60,760 nt of DNA from Tepidimonas charontis (GTDB lineage: Bacteria > Pseudomonadota > Gammaproteobacteria > Burkholderiales > Burkholderiaceae_C): assembly GCF_007556685.1 (NCBI RefSeq), contig NZ_VJON01000011.1, positions 1 to 60,760 on the forward strand, given 5' to 3'. The notes under the pieces were generated by a model that ran no database searches, was not told where the DNA came from, and saw only the letters and a list, made by a program, of their open reading frames with translations. Each line of letters begins with the position of its first letter. Within the stretch, counting starts at the first letter, position 1. A program made the position numbers and the translations under genes. Positions 45,798-60,599 of the stretch are shown piece after piece.

Positions 45798-45877
45798 GGT
45801 GGGCTCCAGAAAAAGGCAACGGCGGGACGCTGGCTGCGTGCTGGGGCGCCGGGGGATGCATTTTTAGCTCACGATGC

Positions 45878-45883
45878 TACAAT
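45878..45883 (+). promoter_or_regulatory. Likely -10 box of the rimP operon
   Basis: TACAAT in an AT-richer stretch, 125 bases before the rimP start and about 16 before a leader terminator hairpin. The -35 region is poor. Confidence 0.5.
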
Positions 45884-45898
45884 AGCAACCTCACGACC

Positions 45899-45931
45899 AA
45901 ATGGGCGGGTGTTTACCGGCCCATTTTTTTT
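45899..45931 (+). terminator. Leader terminator (attenuator) before rimP
   Basis: AAATGGGC (45899-45906) pairs perfectly with GCCCATTT (45919-45926), and five more T's follow (45927-45931). It lies between the promoter and rimP, so part of the transcripts should stop here. Premature terminators before rimP are known in other proteobacteria (rimP leader). Confidence 0.72.
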
Positions 45932-46008
45932 GGTGGCTGCGCTCGTCGATGGCGAGTCGGTGCTCGGCACGGCGCGCAGTCGACGGGGGTGCGAGGCAGA
46001 AGGCAGGC

Positions 46009-46608
46009 ATGGGTTGGCAGCAGACGGTTGAGCAAACGGTCACGGGGCTCGGCTATGAATTGGTAGACGTGGAGCGCAGCGCCGGCGGGTTGCTGCGCGT
46101 GACGATCGACTGGCCGTGGGCACCGGGCGCCGAAGAGCGCTTCATCACCGTGGATGACTGCGAGCGCGTCACGCGCCAGCTGCAATATGTGCTGGAAGTC
46201 GAGGGCGTGGATTACCGGCGCCTGGAAGTCGGCTCGCCGGGCATCGACCGGCCGCTGCGTCACGAGCGCGACTATCAGCGCTTCACGGGCGCGGTGGTGG
46301 ACGTGACGCTGCGCCAGCCGATTGGCAGTGCCGCCCTGGCCGGTGTGGCGCCGGCGCGCAAGCATTTTCGCGGGGTATTGCGGGCGGGGGAGGTGCCGGG
46401 CCAGTGGCAGCTCGAGCTGTTGCCCGATGCCGCCGGTGCGCAGGGTGGCGGCACGCGGCCGCGCCGTGATCGCACCGCTGCCGCGGCAACCGACGGCGGC
46501 GCCGTGACCGTGCTGGGCTTCTCGCTGGACGAAGTGCGTGAAGCGCGCCTGGCCCCGATCGTGGATTTCAAAGGGCGCCGCCCGCGTGGCGCCCGTACAC
46601 CGGATTGA
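46009..46608 (+). CDS. rimP: Ribosome maturation factor RimP
   Basis: A 199-residue 30S assembly factor. It has the N-terminal alpha/beta domain ('LGYELVDVERSAGGLLRVTIDW', 'TVDDCERVTRQLQYVLEVE', 'YRRLEVGSPGIDRPL') and the C-terminal SH3-like barrel, which here contains an insert of about 40 residues ('GGGTRPRRDRTAAAATDGG') before the closing 'FSLDEVREARLAPIVDF'. ATG 46009 was preferred over upstream codons because homology begins there and AGGCAGG lies just before it. It heads the rimP-nusA-infB-rbfA-truB-typA operon. Confidence 0.94.
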   Translation: MGWQQTVEQTVTGLGYELVDVERSAGGLLRVTIDWPWAPGAEERFITVDDCERVTRQLQYVLEVEGVDYRRLEVGSPGIDRPLRHERDYQRFTGAVVDVTLRQPIGSAALAGVAPARKHFRGVLRAGEVPGQWQLELLPDAAGAQGGGTRPRRDRTAAAATDGGAVTVLGFSLDEVREARLAPIVDFKGRRPRGARTPD

Positions 46609-46647
46609 CCCAACCCTCACAGGCAGTGTGAAAGGCAGGCCAAAACA

Positions 46648-48153
46648 ATGAATCGCGAAATGTTGATGTTGATCGATGCCATCTCGCGCGAAAAGAACGT
46701 GGAGCCGCGCGTCGTGCTGGCGGCGGTGGAGGCCGCGCTGGCATCGGCCACGCGCAAGCTGCTGGGAGGGGATGTGGATGTGCGCGTCGCCATCGACCCC
46801 GACACCGGCAGCTACGAGACCTTCCGGCGCTGGAAGGTGGTGCCGGATGAAGCCGGTCTGCAAAACCCGGACGCCGAGGAGTTGTACTCCGATGCGGTCG
46901 AGGACCACCCTGGCATCCAAGTCGGTGACGTGATCGAAAAGCGCATCGAAAGCGTGCCCATCGGCCGCATCGGGGCCATGGCCGCCAAACAGGTGATCCT
47001 GCAAAAGATTCGCGACGCCGAGCGCGAGATGCTGCTCAACGACTTCCTGTCGCGTGGCGACCGCATTTTCGTTGGCACCGTCAAGCGGTTGGACAAGGGC
47101 GACGTGATCGTCGAGAGCGGCCGGGTGGAGGGGCGCCTGAAGCGCAGCGAGATGATCCCGAAGGAGAACTTTCGCACGGGAGACCGCGTGCGCGCGCTCA
47201 TCATCGAGGTCGATCCCACCCTGCGCGGCGCGCCGATTCTGCTGTCGCGGGCCGCGCCGGAGTTCATGATCGAACTGTTTCGCCAAGAGGTGCCCGAGAT
47301 CGAGCAGGGGTTGCTGGAGATCAAGGCCTGCGCGCGCGACCCGGGCAGCCGCGCCAAGATCGCCGTGTTGTCGCACGACCGTCGCATCGACCCGATCGGC
47401 ACCTGCGTCGGGGTGCGCGGCTCGCGCGTCAATGCCGTGACCAATGAACTCAGTGGCGAGCGCGTCGATATCGTGCTGTGGAGCGACGACCCGGCGCAGT
47501 TCGTCATCGGTGCGCTGGCGCCGGCGAACGTACAGTCGATCGTGGTCGATGAAGACCGCCATGCGATGGACGTCGTGGTCGATGAAGAAAATCTGCCAAT
47601 CGCGATCGGCCGCGGCGGCCAGAACGTGCGCCTGGCCTCGGAGCTGACCGGCTGGAAGATCAACATCATGACGGCCGAGGAGTCGGCGCAGAAACAGGCC
47701 CAGGAGCGGCAGGCGCTGCGCGAGTTGTTCATGCACAAGCTCGACGTGGACGAGGAAATCGCCGACATCCTGATCGAAGAGGGCTTCACGAGCTTGGAGG
47801 AGGTGGCCTATGTGCCGCTGGCCGAGATGCTGGAGATCGAAGCCTTCGACGAAGAGACGGTCAATGAGCTGCGCGCCCGCGCCAAGGACGCCTTGCTGAC
47901 GATGGAAATCGCCAAGGAAGAGCGGCTAGAGGAAGTCTCGCAGGATCTACGCAGCCTCGAAGGATTGGATGCCGAGCGCATCGCGCAGTTGGCGGCCGCA
48001 GGCGTGCACACGCTCGACGACTTGGCCGATCTGTCGGTCGATGAATTGATCGAAATCACGGGACAGAGCCGCGAAGAAGCGACGGCCCTGATCATGAAGG
48101 CGCGCGAACACTGGTTCGCCGACGGCGCATCGTCGTCACGGACGCAGTCGTGA
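46648..48153 (+). CDS. nusA: Transcription elongation/termination factor NusA
   Basis: A 501-residue RNA polymerase-binding factor for pausing, termination and antitermination. It has the N-terminal domain '[24 protein letters not shown]', an S1 domain ('[20 protein letters not shown]'), two KH domains ('[29 protein letters not shown]' and '[21 protein letters not shown]') and two C-terminal acidic repeats ('[21 protein letters not shown]', '[19 protein letters not shown]'), the same layout as E. coli NusA. It is followed by infB 31 bases later. Confidence 0.97.
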   Translation: MNREMLMLIDAISREKNVEPRVVLAAVEAALASATRKLLGGDVDVRVAIDPDTGSYETFRRWKVVPDEAGLQNPDAEELYSDAVEDHPGIQVGDVIEKRIESVPIGRIGAMAAKQVILQKIRDAEREMLLNDFLSRGDRIFVGTVKRLDKGDVIVESGRVEGRLKRSEMIPKENFRTGDRVRALIIEVDPTLRGAPILLSRAAPEFMIELFRQEVPEIEQGLLEIKACARDPGSRAKIAVLSHDRRIDPIGTCVGVRGSRVNAVTNELSGERVDIVLWSDDPAQFVIGALAPANVQSIVVDEDRHAMDVVVDEENLPIAIGRGGQNVRLASELTGWKINIMTAEESAQKQAQERQALRELFMHKLDVDEEIADILIEEGFTSLEEVAYVPLAEMLEIEAFDEETVNELRARAKDALLTMEIAKEERLEEVSQDLRSLEGLDAERIAQLAAAGVHTLDDLADLSVDELIEITGQSREEATALIMKAREHWFADGASSSRTQS

Positions 48154-48184
48154 TCCGCCCCGCCGAGAATAAGGATACAGGCCT

Positions 48185-51067
<2,883 letters not shown>

Positions 51068-51076
51068 GGAGCGGCG

Positions 51077-51454
51077 ATGGCGGGCAAACGCAAAGGGCCG
51101 GGGCGCAGCCTCAAAGTGGCCGACCAGATCCAGCGCGACTTGAGCGAGCTCATCCCGCGCGAGCTCAAGGATCCTCGTCTGGGGCTGGTGACGATCCAGG
51201 CGGTGGAGGTCACGCCCGACTACGCTCACGCCAAGGTGTACTTCAGTGTGCTGGTAGGCGACCCGCAGGCCAGCGAAGAAGCGCTCAACCAAGGCGCGGG
51301 CTTTCTGCGCAACGCGCTGTTCAAGCGGCTGCACATCCACACCGTGCCCACGCTGCACTTCGTTTATGACCGCTCCATCGAGCGTGCTGCCGACATGAAT
51401 GCCCTCATCGCCAAGGCGGTGGCCTCACGCAGCAAGGACGAGGATCCGATATGA
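51077..51454 (+). CDS. rbfA: 30S ribosome-binding factor A
   Basis: A 125-residue KH-fold protein for late 16S rRNA maturation. It has '[22 protein letters not shown]', '[15 protein letters not shown]' and '[24 protein letters not shown]', the family's three blocks. GGAG lies seven bases before the start. Its stop overlaps the truB ATG (ATGA). Confidence 0.96.
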   Translation: MAGKRKGPGRSLKVADQIQRDLSELIPRELKDPRLGLVTIQAVEVTPDYAHAKVYFSVLVGDPQASEEALNQGAGFLRNALFKRLHIHTVPTLHFVYDRSIERAADMNALIAKAVASRSKDEDPI

Positions 51455-52410
51455 GCGCCGAGCCCCGTGCACGGGTGCCGCGGCGCCCCGTGCATGGGGT
51501 GCTGCTGCTGGACAAGCCCGTGGGTCTGTCGGCGCAGGCGGCCGTCTCGCGCGTGCGCTCGCTGCTGGCGGCCGAAAAAGCGGGCCACACCGGCACGCTC
51601 GACCCGCTGGCCAGCGGGCTGCTGCCGGTCTGTCTGGGCGCGGCGACCAAATTTGCGCAGCTGCAGCTCGACGCCGACAAGGCCTACGACGCGACGTTGC
51701 GCCTGGGCGTGCGCACCAGCACCGGCGACGCCGAGGGCGAGATCGTCGCCACCGCGCCGGTCGAGGTACAGCGACTGACGCCCGCAGGGCTGGCGGCGGT
51801 GGCACAACGCTTCACCGGCCCCATCACCCAGGTGCCACCGATGTACAGCGCGCTGAAGAAAGACGGCAAGCCGCTGTACGTGTACGCGCGCGCCGGCGTC
51901 GAGGTCGAGCGCCACCCGCGTGCCGTCGTCATCCATGCGCTCACCCTGTCGCTGGCAGCGGACGACCCGACGGCGCTGCGGCTGCAGGTACGCTGCAGCA
52001 AGGGCACCTACGTGCGCACCTTGGCCGAGGACATCGGCGCCGCCTTGGGCTGTGGCGCGCACCTGAGCGCGTTGCGCCGCACGGCCACGGGCGCCTTCAC
52101 CCTCGACCGCGCCATCACCCTCGAGGCCTTGGCGGCCCTGTCGCCGCAAGAGCGTCTGCATCACGTGCTGCCGACCGAGGTCCTGCTGCGCGAACTGCCC
52201 GTCGTCACGTTGGACGAAGCCGACGCCGCCCGTTTTCTGAGCGGCCTGCGTCGCCGTGGCCCGTGGCCCGCCGCCGAGCAGGTGGCCGTCTTTGGCCGCC
52301 GCCCGCGTGCACTGTTGGGCGTGGCCCGCTGCGCCGGCGGCGAGCTGATTCCGCTGCGCCTGTTGGCCCCCACCGAGATTGCCCAAACCCTGCAACAAAG
52401 CCTGTCATGA
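51451..52410 (+). CDS. truB: tRNA pseudouridine(55) synthase
   Basis: A 319-residue enzyme that converts U55 of the tRNA T-loop to pseudouridine. The catalytic aspartate is D51 in '[21 protein letters not shown]', with the family blocks '[17 protein letters not shown]', '[17 protein letters not shown]' and '[19 protein letters not shown]'. A C-terminal part (PUA-like) follows. It overlaps rbfA by four bases and typA by four bases (ATGA each time), so the three are translationally coupled. Confidence 0.97.
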   Translation: MSAEPRARVPRRPVHGVLLLDKPVGLSAQAAVSRVRSLLAAEKAGHTGTLDPLASGLLPVCLGAATKFAQLQLDADKAYDATLRLGVRTSTGDAEGEIVATAPVEVQRLTPAGLAAVAQRFTGPITQVPPMYSALKKDGKPLYVYARAGVEVERHPRAVVIHALTLSLAADDPTALRLQVRCSKGTYVRTLAEDIGAALGCGAHLSALRRTATGAFTLDRAITLEALAALSPQERLHHVLPTEVLLRELPVVTLDEADAARFLSGLRRRGPWPAAEQVAVFGRRPRALLGVARCAGGELIPLRLLAPTEIAQTLQQSLS

Positions 52411-54242
52411 CCCATCGTCCCCCGATTCGCAATATCGCCATCATCGCCCACGTGGACCACGGCAAAACCACCCTGGTTGACCAACTGCTGCGCCAAAGTG
52501 GCACCTTTCGCGACAACCAGGCGGTGGGTGAGCGCGTCATGGACAGCAACGACCTGGAGCGCGAGCGCGGCATCACGATCCTGGCCAAAAACTGCGCGGT
52601 GCGCTGGGCAGGCACACACATCAACATCGTGGACACCCCGGGTCACGCCGACTTCGGCGGTGAGGTCGAGCGCGCCCTGTCGATGGTCGATGGCGTGTTG
52701 CTGCTGATCGACGCGCAAGAAGGCCCGATGCCGCAGACGCGCTTCGTGACCAAGAAGGCGCTGGCCCTGGGCCTGAAGCCGATCGTCGTCGTCAACAAGG
52801 TGGACAAGCCCGGCGCACGGCCCGACTACGTCATCAATGCGGCCTTCGATCTGTTCGACAAACTGGGCGCCACCGACGAGCAGCTCGACTTCCCGGTCGT
52901 CTATGCTTCCGGGCTCAATGGCTGGGCATCCCTGACCGAAGGCGAGCCAGGCCAGCCCTGGGGCACCGACATGGCGCCGCTGTTCGAGACGATTTTGAAA
53001 CATGTGCCCGTGCATCAGGGCGACCCGACGGCGCCCTTGCAACTGCAAATTTCGTCGCTCGACTACTCCACCTACGTCGGCCGCATCGGTGTGGGACGCA
53101 TCAATGCCGGCACCGTGCGACCCGGCATGGAGGTGCTGGTGTGCGAGGGGCCCGACGGCGCGCGGCGCAAGGGTCGCATCAACCAGGTGCTCACCTTCCA
53201 AGGGTTGGAGCGCACGCCGGTGGACAGCGCAGGTCCTGGCGACATCGTGCTCATCAACGGCATCGATGACATCGGCATCGGGGTGACGGTGTGCGACCCA
53301 CTCGACCCGCGCCCGCTGCCCATGCTCAAGATCGACGAGCCGACGTTGACCATGAACTTTTGCGTCAACACCTCGCCGCTGGCCGGGCGCGAGGGCAAAT
53401 TCGTCACCAGCCGCCAAATTTGGGACCGCTTGCAGCGCGAGCTGCAAAGCAACGTGGCGCTGCGGGTGCGCGAAACCGCCGAGGACGGCGTGTTCGAGGT
53501 GAGTGGACGCGGCGAGCTGCACCTGACCATCCTGCTGGAGAACATGCGCCGCGAGGGCTACGAGCTGGCGGTGTCCAAGCCGCGCGTGGTCTTTCAGGAC
53601 ATCGACGGTGTGCGCCACGAGCCGATCGAGTTGCTCACGGTGGACATCGAGGAGCCGCACCAAGGGTCGGTGATGCAGGCGCTGGGCGAGCGGCGGGGGG
53701 AATTGGTCAATATGGAGCCGGACGGCCGCGGCCGTGTACGGCTGGAGTACCGCATCCCGGCGCGCGGTCTGATCGGTTTTCAGACCGAATTTTTGAACCT
53801 GACGCGCGGCACCGGCCTGATGTCGAATATCTTCGACGGCTACGAGCCGTATCGCGGTGAAATCGCCAGCCGTAAAAACGGGGTCCTGGTCAGCCAGGAC
53901 GACGGCGAAATCGTGGCGTATGCGCTGGGCAAGCTGGATGACCGTGGCCGCATGTTCGTGCGCCCCGGCGACCCGGTGTACGAGGGGATGATCATCGGCA
54001 TCCACAGCCGCGACAACGACTTGGTCGTCAACCCGGTGCGCACCAAGCAGCTGACCAACTTCCGCGCGGCGGGCAAGGACGAGGCGATCAAACTCACCCC
54101 GCCGATCGAACTCACGCTGGAGTACGCGGTGGAGTTCATCGAGGACGACGAGTTGGTGGAAATCACCCCCAAGAGCATCCGCTTGCGCAAGCGCTACCTC
54201 AAGGAGCATGAGCGCAAGCGCGCCAGCCGCGAAGCGGTCTGA
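52407..54242 (+). CDS. typA: Ribosome-associated GTPase TypA/BipA
   Basis: A 611-residue EF-G-like GTPase acting on the 50S subunit during assembly and stress. The G motifs are '[15 protein letters not shown]', '[12 protein letters not shown]' and 'NKVDKPGAR', followed by domain II, the EF-G-like domains ('[23 protein letters not shown]') and the BipA-specific C-terminal domain ('[15 protein letters not shown]', '[10 protein letters not shown]'-type end). ATG 52407 is confirmed by the ATGA overlap with truB; the open frame runs far upstream but is only the shadow of truB. Confidence 0.97.
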   Translation: MTHRPPIRNIAIIAHVDHGKTTLVDQLLRQSGTFRDNQAVGERVMDSNDLERERGITILAKNCAVRWAGTHINIVDTPGHADFGGEVERALSMVDGVLLLIDAQEGPMPQTRFVTKKALALGLKPIVVVNKVDKPGARPDYVINAAFDLFDKLGATDEQLDFPVVYASGLNGWASLTEGEPGQPWGTDMAPLFETILKHVPVHQGDPTAPLQLQISSLDYSTYVGRIGVGRINAGTVRPGMEVLVCEGPDGARRKGRINQVLTFQGLERTPVDSAGPGDIVLINGIDDIGIGVTVCDPLDPRPLPMLKIDEPTLTMNFCVNTSPLAGREGKFVTSRQIWDRLQRELQSNVALRVRETAEDGVFEVSGRGELHLTILLENMRREGYELAVSKPRVVFQDIDGVRHEPIELLTVDIEEPHQGSVMQALGERRGELVNMEPDGRGRVRLEYRIPARGLIGFQTEFLNLTRGTGLMSNIFDGYEPYRGEIASRKNGVLVSQDDGEIVAYALGKLDDRGRMFVRPGDPVYEGMIIGIHSRDNDLVVNPVRTKQLTNFRAAGKDEAIKLTPPIELTLEYAVEFIEDDELVEITPKSIRLRKRYLKEHERKRASREAV

Positions 54243-54261
54243 GATCGAGATGGGAGACCGC

Positions 54262-55395
54262 ATGATGACAACGACCTGGAGTGCGTACGTCGAAATCGAG
54301 CGCTGCGCCAATGGCGTGGGGCGCCTGACGCTGAAGCGTCCGCAGGCGCTCAATGCGTTGGATCTGGGCATGATCCGGGCACTGACCGACACCCTGCTGC
54401 GTTGGCGCGACGATGCGGGCATCGTGGCGGTGGCGATTCGCGGTGTCAGTAAAACGGGCCCGTTCGGCGCCTTTTGTGCCGGCGGCGACATCCGGTTTTT
54501 TCACCAGGCGGCGCTGGCGGGTGACGCGCGCCTGGAAGATTTTTTCACCGAGGAGTACGCCCTCAACCATCTGATCTTCACCTATCCCAAGCCCTACATC
54601 GCCTTCATGGATGGCGTCGTCATGGGCGGTGGTATGGGCATCAGCCAAGGCGGGCGCTGCCGCATCGTCACCGAGCGCACCAAAATGGCGATGCCGGAGA
54701 CCAACATCGGCTTGTTTCCGGATGTGGGCGGCGGCTACTTCCTGAGCCGTTGCCCCGGTTTCGTCGGCGAATATCTGGGGTTGACCGGCGTGGTGGTGGG
54801 CGCCGATGCCGCGCTGGCCTGGGGCTTGGCGGATGTCGCAGCTCCCGCTGAAGATCTGCCGCGCGCCTGGGAGGCACTGGCGACGCTGGAGGCTGAGGGG
54901 GCAGCCGACTTCGAGGCCACCTGGCACGACTGGATGACCCAGGCCGGATGGCGTCGCGCGGGCGCGCGCAGCGTGGCCCCGTTGGCCGAGGAGGTCAACG
55001 CTGCGTTCGGTGCCAAGGACGTTGGCGCCATCGTGCAGCGGCTGCAGGCTGCTGGCACCGAGGCGGCAGCCCAAGCCCTGGCGGCGCTGCGACAACGCAG
55101 CCCGCTGATGCTGCACGTGGTACTGGAGCAGGTGCGCCGGGCGCGCGCCATGCGCTTGGCCGATGATTTGCGCATGGAGCGCGATTTGGTGCGACATTGC
55201 TTCCACCCTCATCACCTGGGGCGCTCGGCCGCGCAGAGCGAAACGGTGGAAGGCATCCGCGCGCTGGCGGTGGACAAGGATCACGCGCCGCGCTGGAGCC
55301 CGGCCCGCATTGAAGACGTCACGCCGGCGATGGTGGCACCGTTTTTCGACAGCCCCTGGCCCGCCCACGCGCATCCGTTGCGCCACCTGGCCTGA
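54262..55395 (+). CDS. Enoyl-CoA hydratase/isomerase family, 3-hydroxyisobutyryl-CoA hydrolase-like
   Basis: A 377-residue crotonase-fold enzyme of the ECH_2 subgroup. It shows 'LTLKRPQALNALDLGMIRAL', 'GAFCAGGDIRFFHQAA' (oxyanion hole), 'GVVMGGGMGISQGGRCRIVTE', 'AMPETNIGLFPDVGGGYFLSR' (catalytic glutamate region) and 'LGLTG'. The length and the 'AFCAGGDIR' and 'MPETxIGLFPDVGG' blocks are those of 3-hydroxyisobutyryl-CoA hydrolases of valine breakdown. The specific substrate cannot be fixed, because these proteins are often mislabelled as enoyl-CoA hydratase. GGGAGA precedes ATG 54262; ATG 54265 directly follows. It starts 20 bases after typA but is not functionally related to it. Confidence 0.85.
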   Translation: MMTTTWSAYVEIERCANGVGRLTLKRPQALNALDLGMIRALTDTLLRWRDDAGIVAVAIRGVSKTGPFGAFCAGGDIRFFHQAALAGDARLEDFFTEEYALNHLIFTYPKPYIAFMDGVVMGGGMGISQGGRCRIVTERTKMAMPETNIGLFPDVGGGYFLSRCPGFVGEYLGLTGVVVGADAALAWGLADVAAPAEDLPRAWEALATLEAEGAADFEATWHDWMTQAGWRRAGARSVAPLAEEVNAAFGAKDVGAIVQRLQAAGTEAAAQALAALRQRSPLMLHVVLEQVRRARAMRLADDLRMERDLVRHCFHPHHLGRSAAQSETVEGIRALAVDKDHAPRWSPARIEDVTPAMVAPFFDSPWPAHAHPLRHLA

Positions 55396-55470
55396 GTCGG
55401 GCTCGAGGTCAGCCCCGCCGGGCGCCTGCCTGGCGGCGTGGGCGCCGCCCATCCGCTGTCGGGTGCCGCA

Positions 55471-55953
55471 TCAGCGCAGGCGCTGCTTCATCGCGCGCTC
55501 GACTTCGCGCTTGCCTTCGCGCTCTTTGATGGTGTCGCGCTTGTCGTGCAGCGCTTTGCCGCGTGCCAGCGCAATCTCGCATTTGACGCGGCCGTTCTTC
55601 CAGTGCAGGTTCAGCGGCACCAGGGTGTAGCCCTTTTGCTCGACCTTGCCGATCAGGCGGCGGATTTCGGCCTTGTGCATCAGCAACTTGCGGGTGCGCT
55701 CGCTGTCGGCGCGCACGTGGGTGGAGGCGCTGCGCAGCGGGTGGATCAGGCAGCCGATCAGAAACAGCTCGCCATCGCGCACAATCACATAGCCCTCGGT
55801 GATTTGCACCTTGCCCTGGCGGATGGCCTTGACCTCCCAGCCCTGCAGCACGACGCCGGCTTCGAAGCGCTCTTCGATGTGGTAGTTGAAATGCGCCTTT
55901 TTGTTCTCGGCAATGCGGCTATTCGCAGGGGGCTTGGGCTTGGCGGTGGACAT
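55471..55953 (-). CDS. smpB: SsrA-binding protein
   Basis: A 160-residue partner of tmRNA that rescues stalled ribosomes. It has '[35 protein letters not shown]', '[18 protein letters not shown]', '[25 protein letters not shown]' and the basic tail '[16 protein letters not shown]'. ATG 55953 is the family start; the longer open frame is spurious. It is divergent from ratA with 33 bases between, the usual smpB/ratA arrangement. The tmRNA gene itself is not in the window. Confidence 0.97.
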   Translation of the reverse strand: MSTAKPKPPANSRIAENKKAHFNYHIEERFEAGVVLQGWEVKAIRQGKVQITEGYVIVRDGELFLIGCLIHPLRSASTHVRADSERTRKLLMHKAEIRRLIGKVEQKGYTLVPLNLHWKNGRVKCEIALARGKALHDKRDTIKEREGKREVERAMKQRLR

Positions 55954-55986
55954 GGGACCTACAATCGCGGCAGGGCCACCGATTGT

Positions 55987-56436
55987 ATGAAACCGAAGAC
56001 CGTCCGCAAATCCGTGCTCGTCTGGCACAGCCCCCACGAGATGTTCGAGCTGGTCAGCGACGTCACCCGCTACCCCGAGTTTTTGCCGTGGTGCGTCTCT
56101 GGCCAAGTGTTGGAGCGCACGGCCGACGGCATGGTGGCCTCCATCGGTATGGCTTTCAGCGGGGTGCGTCAATCGTTCACCACCCGCAACCGTCATGTGC
56201 CCGATCGGCGCATCGACCTCGAGCTGGTGGACGGGCCTTTTTCCCAGCTGCGCGGACACTGGGAGTTCCTACCCGTGGGCGATGGCAGCCAGCGCGCCTG
56301 CCGCATCGAATTTGCCTTGACGTATGGCTTTTCCAGCAGTGTGCTGGCGGCCCTCGTGGGGCCGGTGTTCGACCGTATCGCGGACACCTTGGTGGATGCG
56401 TTCGTCAAGCGCGCCGATCAGGTGTATGGCGCGTGA
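55987..56436 (+). CDS. ratA: RatA-like START/COQ10-family protein
   Basis: A 149-residue polyketide cyclase/START-fold protein ('[30 protein letters not shown]', 'SFTTRN', '[15 protein letters not shown]', '[18 protein letters not shown]'). In E. coli RatA was reported to block 70S formation as a toxin, while the wider family is related to the ubiquinone-binding COQ10 proteins; which role applies is open. It is followed by ratB after 11 bases. Confidence 0.9.
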   Translation: MKPKTVRKSVLVWHSPHEMFELVSDVTRYPEFLPWCVSGQVLERTADGMVASIGMAFSGVRQSFTTRNRHVPDRRIDLELVDGPFSQLRGHWEFLPVGDGSQRACRIEFALTYGFSSSVLAALVGPVFDRIADTLVDAFVKRADQVYGA

Positions 56437-56447
56437 GGGGCGGGGGG

Positions 56448-56786
56448 ATGAGCGGGCAGGGCAGCGCTCTCGGCACCGTGCAGGTGGTCATCGTTTGGGC
56501 CGAGGCACCGCGCACGGTGCGGGAAGCCACGCTGACGTTGCCGGCACCAGCCATGGTGATGGATGCCGTGCGTGCCTGCGGCTGGTTTGCGCCGGGACAG
56601 GAGCCGGAGCCGGCCGCGTTGAGCGTCTGGGGCCGGCGGGTGACGCCCGACGCGCCGTTGCGCGCCGGGGATCGGATCGAAGTCACCCGGGCACTGCGGG
56701 TGGACCCGAAAGTGGCCCGCCGCGAGCGCTTTCAGCAGCAGGGTGCGCGCGCACCGGGGTTGTTTGCGCGCCTACCTCGGCGCTGA
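56448..56786 (+). CDS. ratB: RnfH/RatB-family protein
   Basis: A 112-residue ubiquitin-like-fold protein ('VQVVIVWAEAPRTVREATLTLPAPAMVMDAVRACG', 'LSVWGRRVTPDAPLRAGDRIEVTRALRVDPKVARRERF'). The family is found beside ratA; no antitoxin activity has been firmly shown. The first eight residues are variable, and GGGGGG just before ATG 56448 acts as the RBS. It converges on the DUF4124 gene. Confidence 0.88.
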   Translation: MSGQGSALGTVQVVIVWAEAPRTVREATLTLPAPAMVMDAVRACGWFAPGQEPEPAALSVWGRRVTPDAPLRAGDRIEVTRALRVDPKVARRERFQQQGARAPGLFARLPRR

Positions 56787-56829
56787 GCCGAGGCGGACGC
56801 GCCGCTGCTCGATGCCGAAGGGGCTGCGG

Positions 56830-58879
<2,050 letters not shown>

Positions 58880-58895
58880 GCCATGACGCGCTGCC

Positions 58896-58918
58896 AGGCC
58901 GCCTGCGGGCGGCCTTTT
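58896..58918 (+). terminator. Intrinsic terminator after guaB
   Basis: AGGCCGCC, loop TGCG, GGCGGCCT, then TTT. It begins 17 bases after the guaB stop and lies 65 bases before guaA. Confidence 0.8.
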
Positions 58919-58982
58919 GCTTCGCAACCGCAGCCCTGTTGACCACCTACGCGACCCGCGGCGATGCCGCGCCCGAACGATC

Positions 58983-60599
58983 ATGCAGCACGACAAGATC
59001 CTCATCCTTGATTTCGGCTCCCAGGTTACTCAACTGATTGCCCGGCGCGTGCGCGAAGCCCACGTGTACTGCGAGGTCCACCCCTGCGACGTCAGCAGCG
59101 ACTGGGTGCGTGCCTATGCTGCCGACGGGCGCCTGAAGGGCATCATCCTCTCGGGCAGCCACGCCAGCGTCTATGAAGTGGACGACCGCGCGCCCGAAGC
59201 CGTCTTCGAGCTGGGCGTGCCGGTGCTGGGCATCTGCTACGGCATGCAGACCATGGCGCAGCAGCTCGGCGGCCAGGTCGAAGGCTCGCCCACGCGCGAA
59301 TTCGGCTACGCCGAGGTGCGCGCGCGCGGCCACACGGCGCTGCTGAAAGACATTGCCGACTTCCACACCCCGCAAGGGCACGGCATGTTGAAGGTGTGGA
59401 TGAGCCACGGTGACAAGGTGGTGGCGCTGCCGCCGGGCTTCACCGTGATGGCCAGTACCGATGCCTGCCCCATCGCCGGCATGGCCGATGAGGCGCGGCG
59501 CTTCTACGGCGTGCAGTTTCACCCGGAAGTCACCCACACCGTGCAGGGGCGCGCCATTTTGGAGCGCTTCGTGCTGGAGATCTGCGGCGCCAAACCCGAC
59601 TGGATCATGCGCGACCACATCGAGGAGGCCGTGCAGGCCATCCGCGCCCAGGTGGGCGATGAGGGGGTGTTGCTGGGATTGTCCGGCGGAGTCGATTCGT
59701 CGGTGGCGGCCGCGCTCATCCACCGCGCCATCGGCGAGCAGCTCACCTGCGTTTTCGTGGACCATGGGCTGCTGCGCCTCAACGAGGGCGAGCAGGTGAT
59801 GGACATGTTCGCGGGCAAGCTGCATGCCAAGGTGATCCGGGTGGACGCCAGCGACCTGTTCCTGCGCGAGCTCGCCGGCGTGACCGATCCCGAGCAAAAG
59901 CGCAAGATCATCGGCCGGCTGTTTGTCGATGTGTTCAAGGCCGAGGCGGAAAAACTCAAGGCCGCGCGTCCCGGCTCCAAAGGTGTGCAATGGCTGGCCC
60001 AAGGCACCATCTACCCGGACGTCATCGAGTCCGGCGGTGCCAAGAGCAAAAAGGCCGTCACCATCAAAAGCCACCACAACGTCGGCGGACTGCCCGAGCA
60101 ACTGGGCTTGAAGCTCTTGGAGCCGCTGCGCGACCTGTTCAAGGACGAGGTGCGTGAGCTGGGCGTGGCACTGGGCCTGCCGCACGACATGGTGTACCGC
60201 CACCCGTTCCCCGGGCCGGGGCTGGGCGTGCGCATCCTGGGCGAGGTGAAGAAGGAATACGCCGACCTGCTGCGCCGCGCCGACGCCATCTTCATCGAAG
60301 AGCTGCGCTCCACCATCGAACCCAACAGCGGCAAACCGTGGTACGACCTGGTCAGCCAGGCGTTCGCCGTCTTTTTGCCGGTCAAAAGCGTGGGCGTGAT
60401 GGGCGACGGCCGCACCTACGACTACGTGGTGGCGCTGCGCGCGGTGCAGACCAGCGACTTCATGACCGCCGACTGGGCGGAACTCCCCTACAGCCTGCTC
60501 AAGCGCGTCTCCGGCCGCATCATCAACGAAGTGCGCGGCATCAACCGCGTGACCTACGACATCAGCTCCAAGCCCCCGGCGACGATCGAGTGGGAGTGA
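58983..60599 (+). CDS. guaA: GMP synthase (glutamine-hydrolysing)
   Basis: A 538-residue enzyme that aminates XMP to GMP. The class I amidotransferase has the nucleophile C85 in 'LGICYGMQT', and the His/Glu pair in '[10 protein letters not shown]'. The ATP-pyrophosphatase has the P-loop '[17 protein letters not shown]', and the C-terminal dimer domain has '[16 protein letters not shown]' and the conserved end '[14 protein letters not shown]'. ATG 58983 is the family start. Its last codons (GAGTGGGAGTGA) are a known insertion site of integrases in many bacteria, and the DNA after it changes character. Confidence 0.97.
   Translation: MQHDKILILDFGSQVTQLIARRVREAHVYCEVHPCDVSSDWVRAYAADGRLKGIILSGSHASVYEVDDRAPEAVFELGVPVLGICYGMQTMAQQLGGQVEGSPTREFGYAEVRARGHTALLKDIADFHTPQGHGMLKVWMSHGDKVVALPPGFTVMASTDACPIAGMADEARRFYGVQFHPEVTHTVQGRAILERFVLEICGAKPDWIMRDHIEEAVQAIRAQVGDEGVLLGLSGGVDSSVAAALIHRAIGEQLTCVFVDHGLLRLNEGEQVMDMFAGKLHAKVIRVDASDLFLRELAGVTDPEQKRKIIGRLFVDVFKAEAEKLKAARPGSKGVQWLAQGTIYPDVIESGGAKSKKAVTIKSHHNVGGLPEQLGLKLLEPLRDLFKDEVRELGVALGLPHDMVYRHPFPGPGLGVRILGEVKKEYADLLRRADAIFIEELRSTIEPNSGKPWYDLVSQAFAVFLPVKSVGVMGDGRTYDYVVALRAVQTSDFMTADWAELPYSLLKRVSGRIINEVRGINRVTYDISSKPPATIEWE

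Noticed and set aside
55987-56786. ratA-ratB as a new toxin-antitoxin pair
   Set aside because: This pair beside smpB is conserved core gene content in proteobacteria, and antitoxin activity of RatB is not established.
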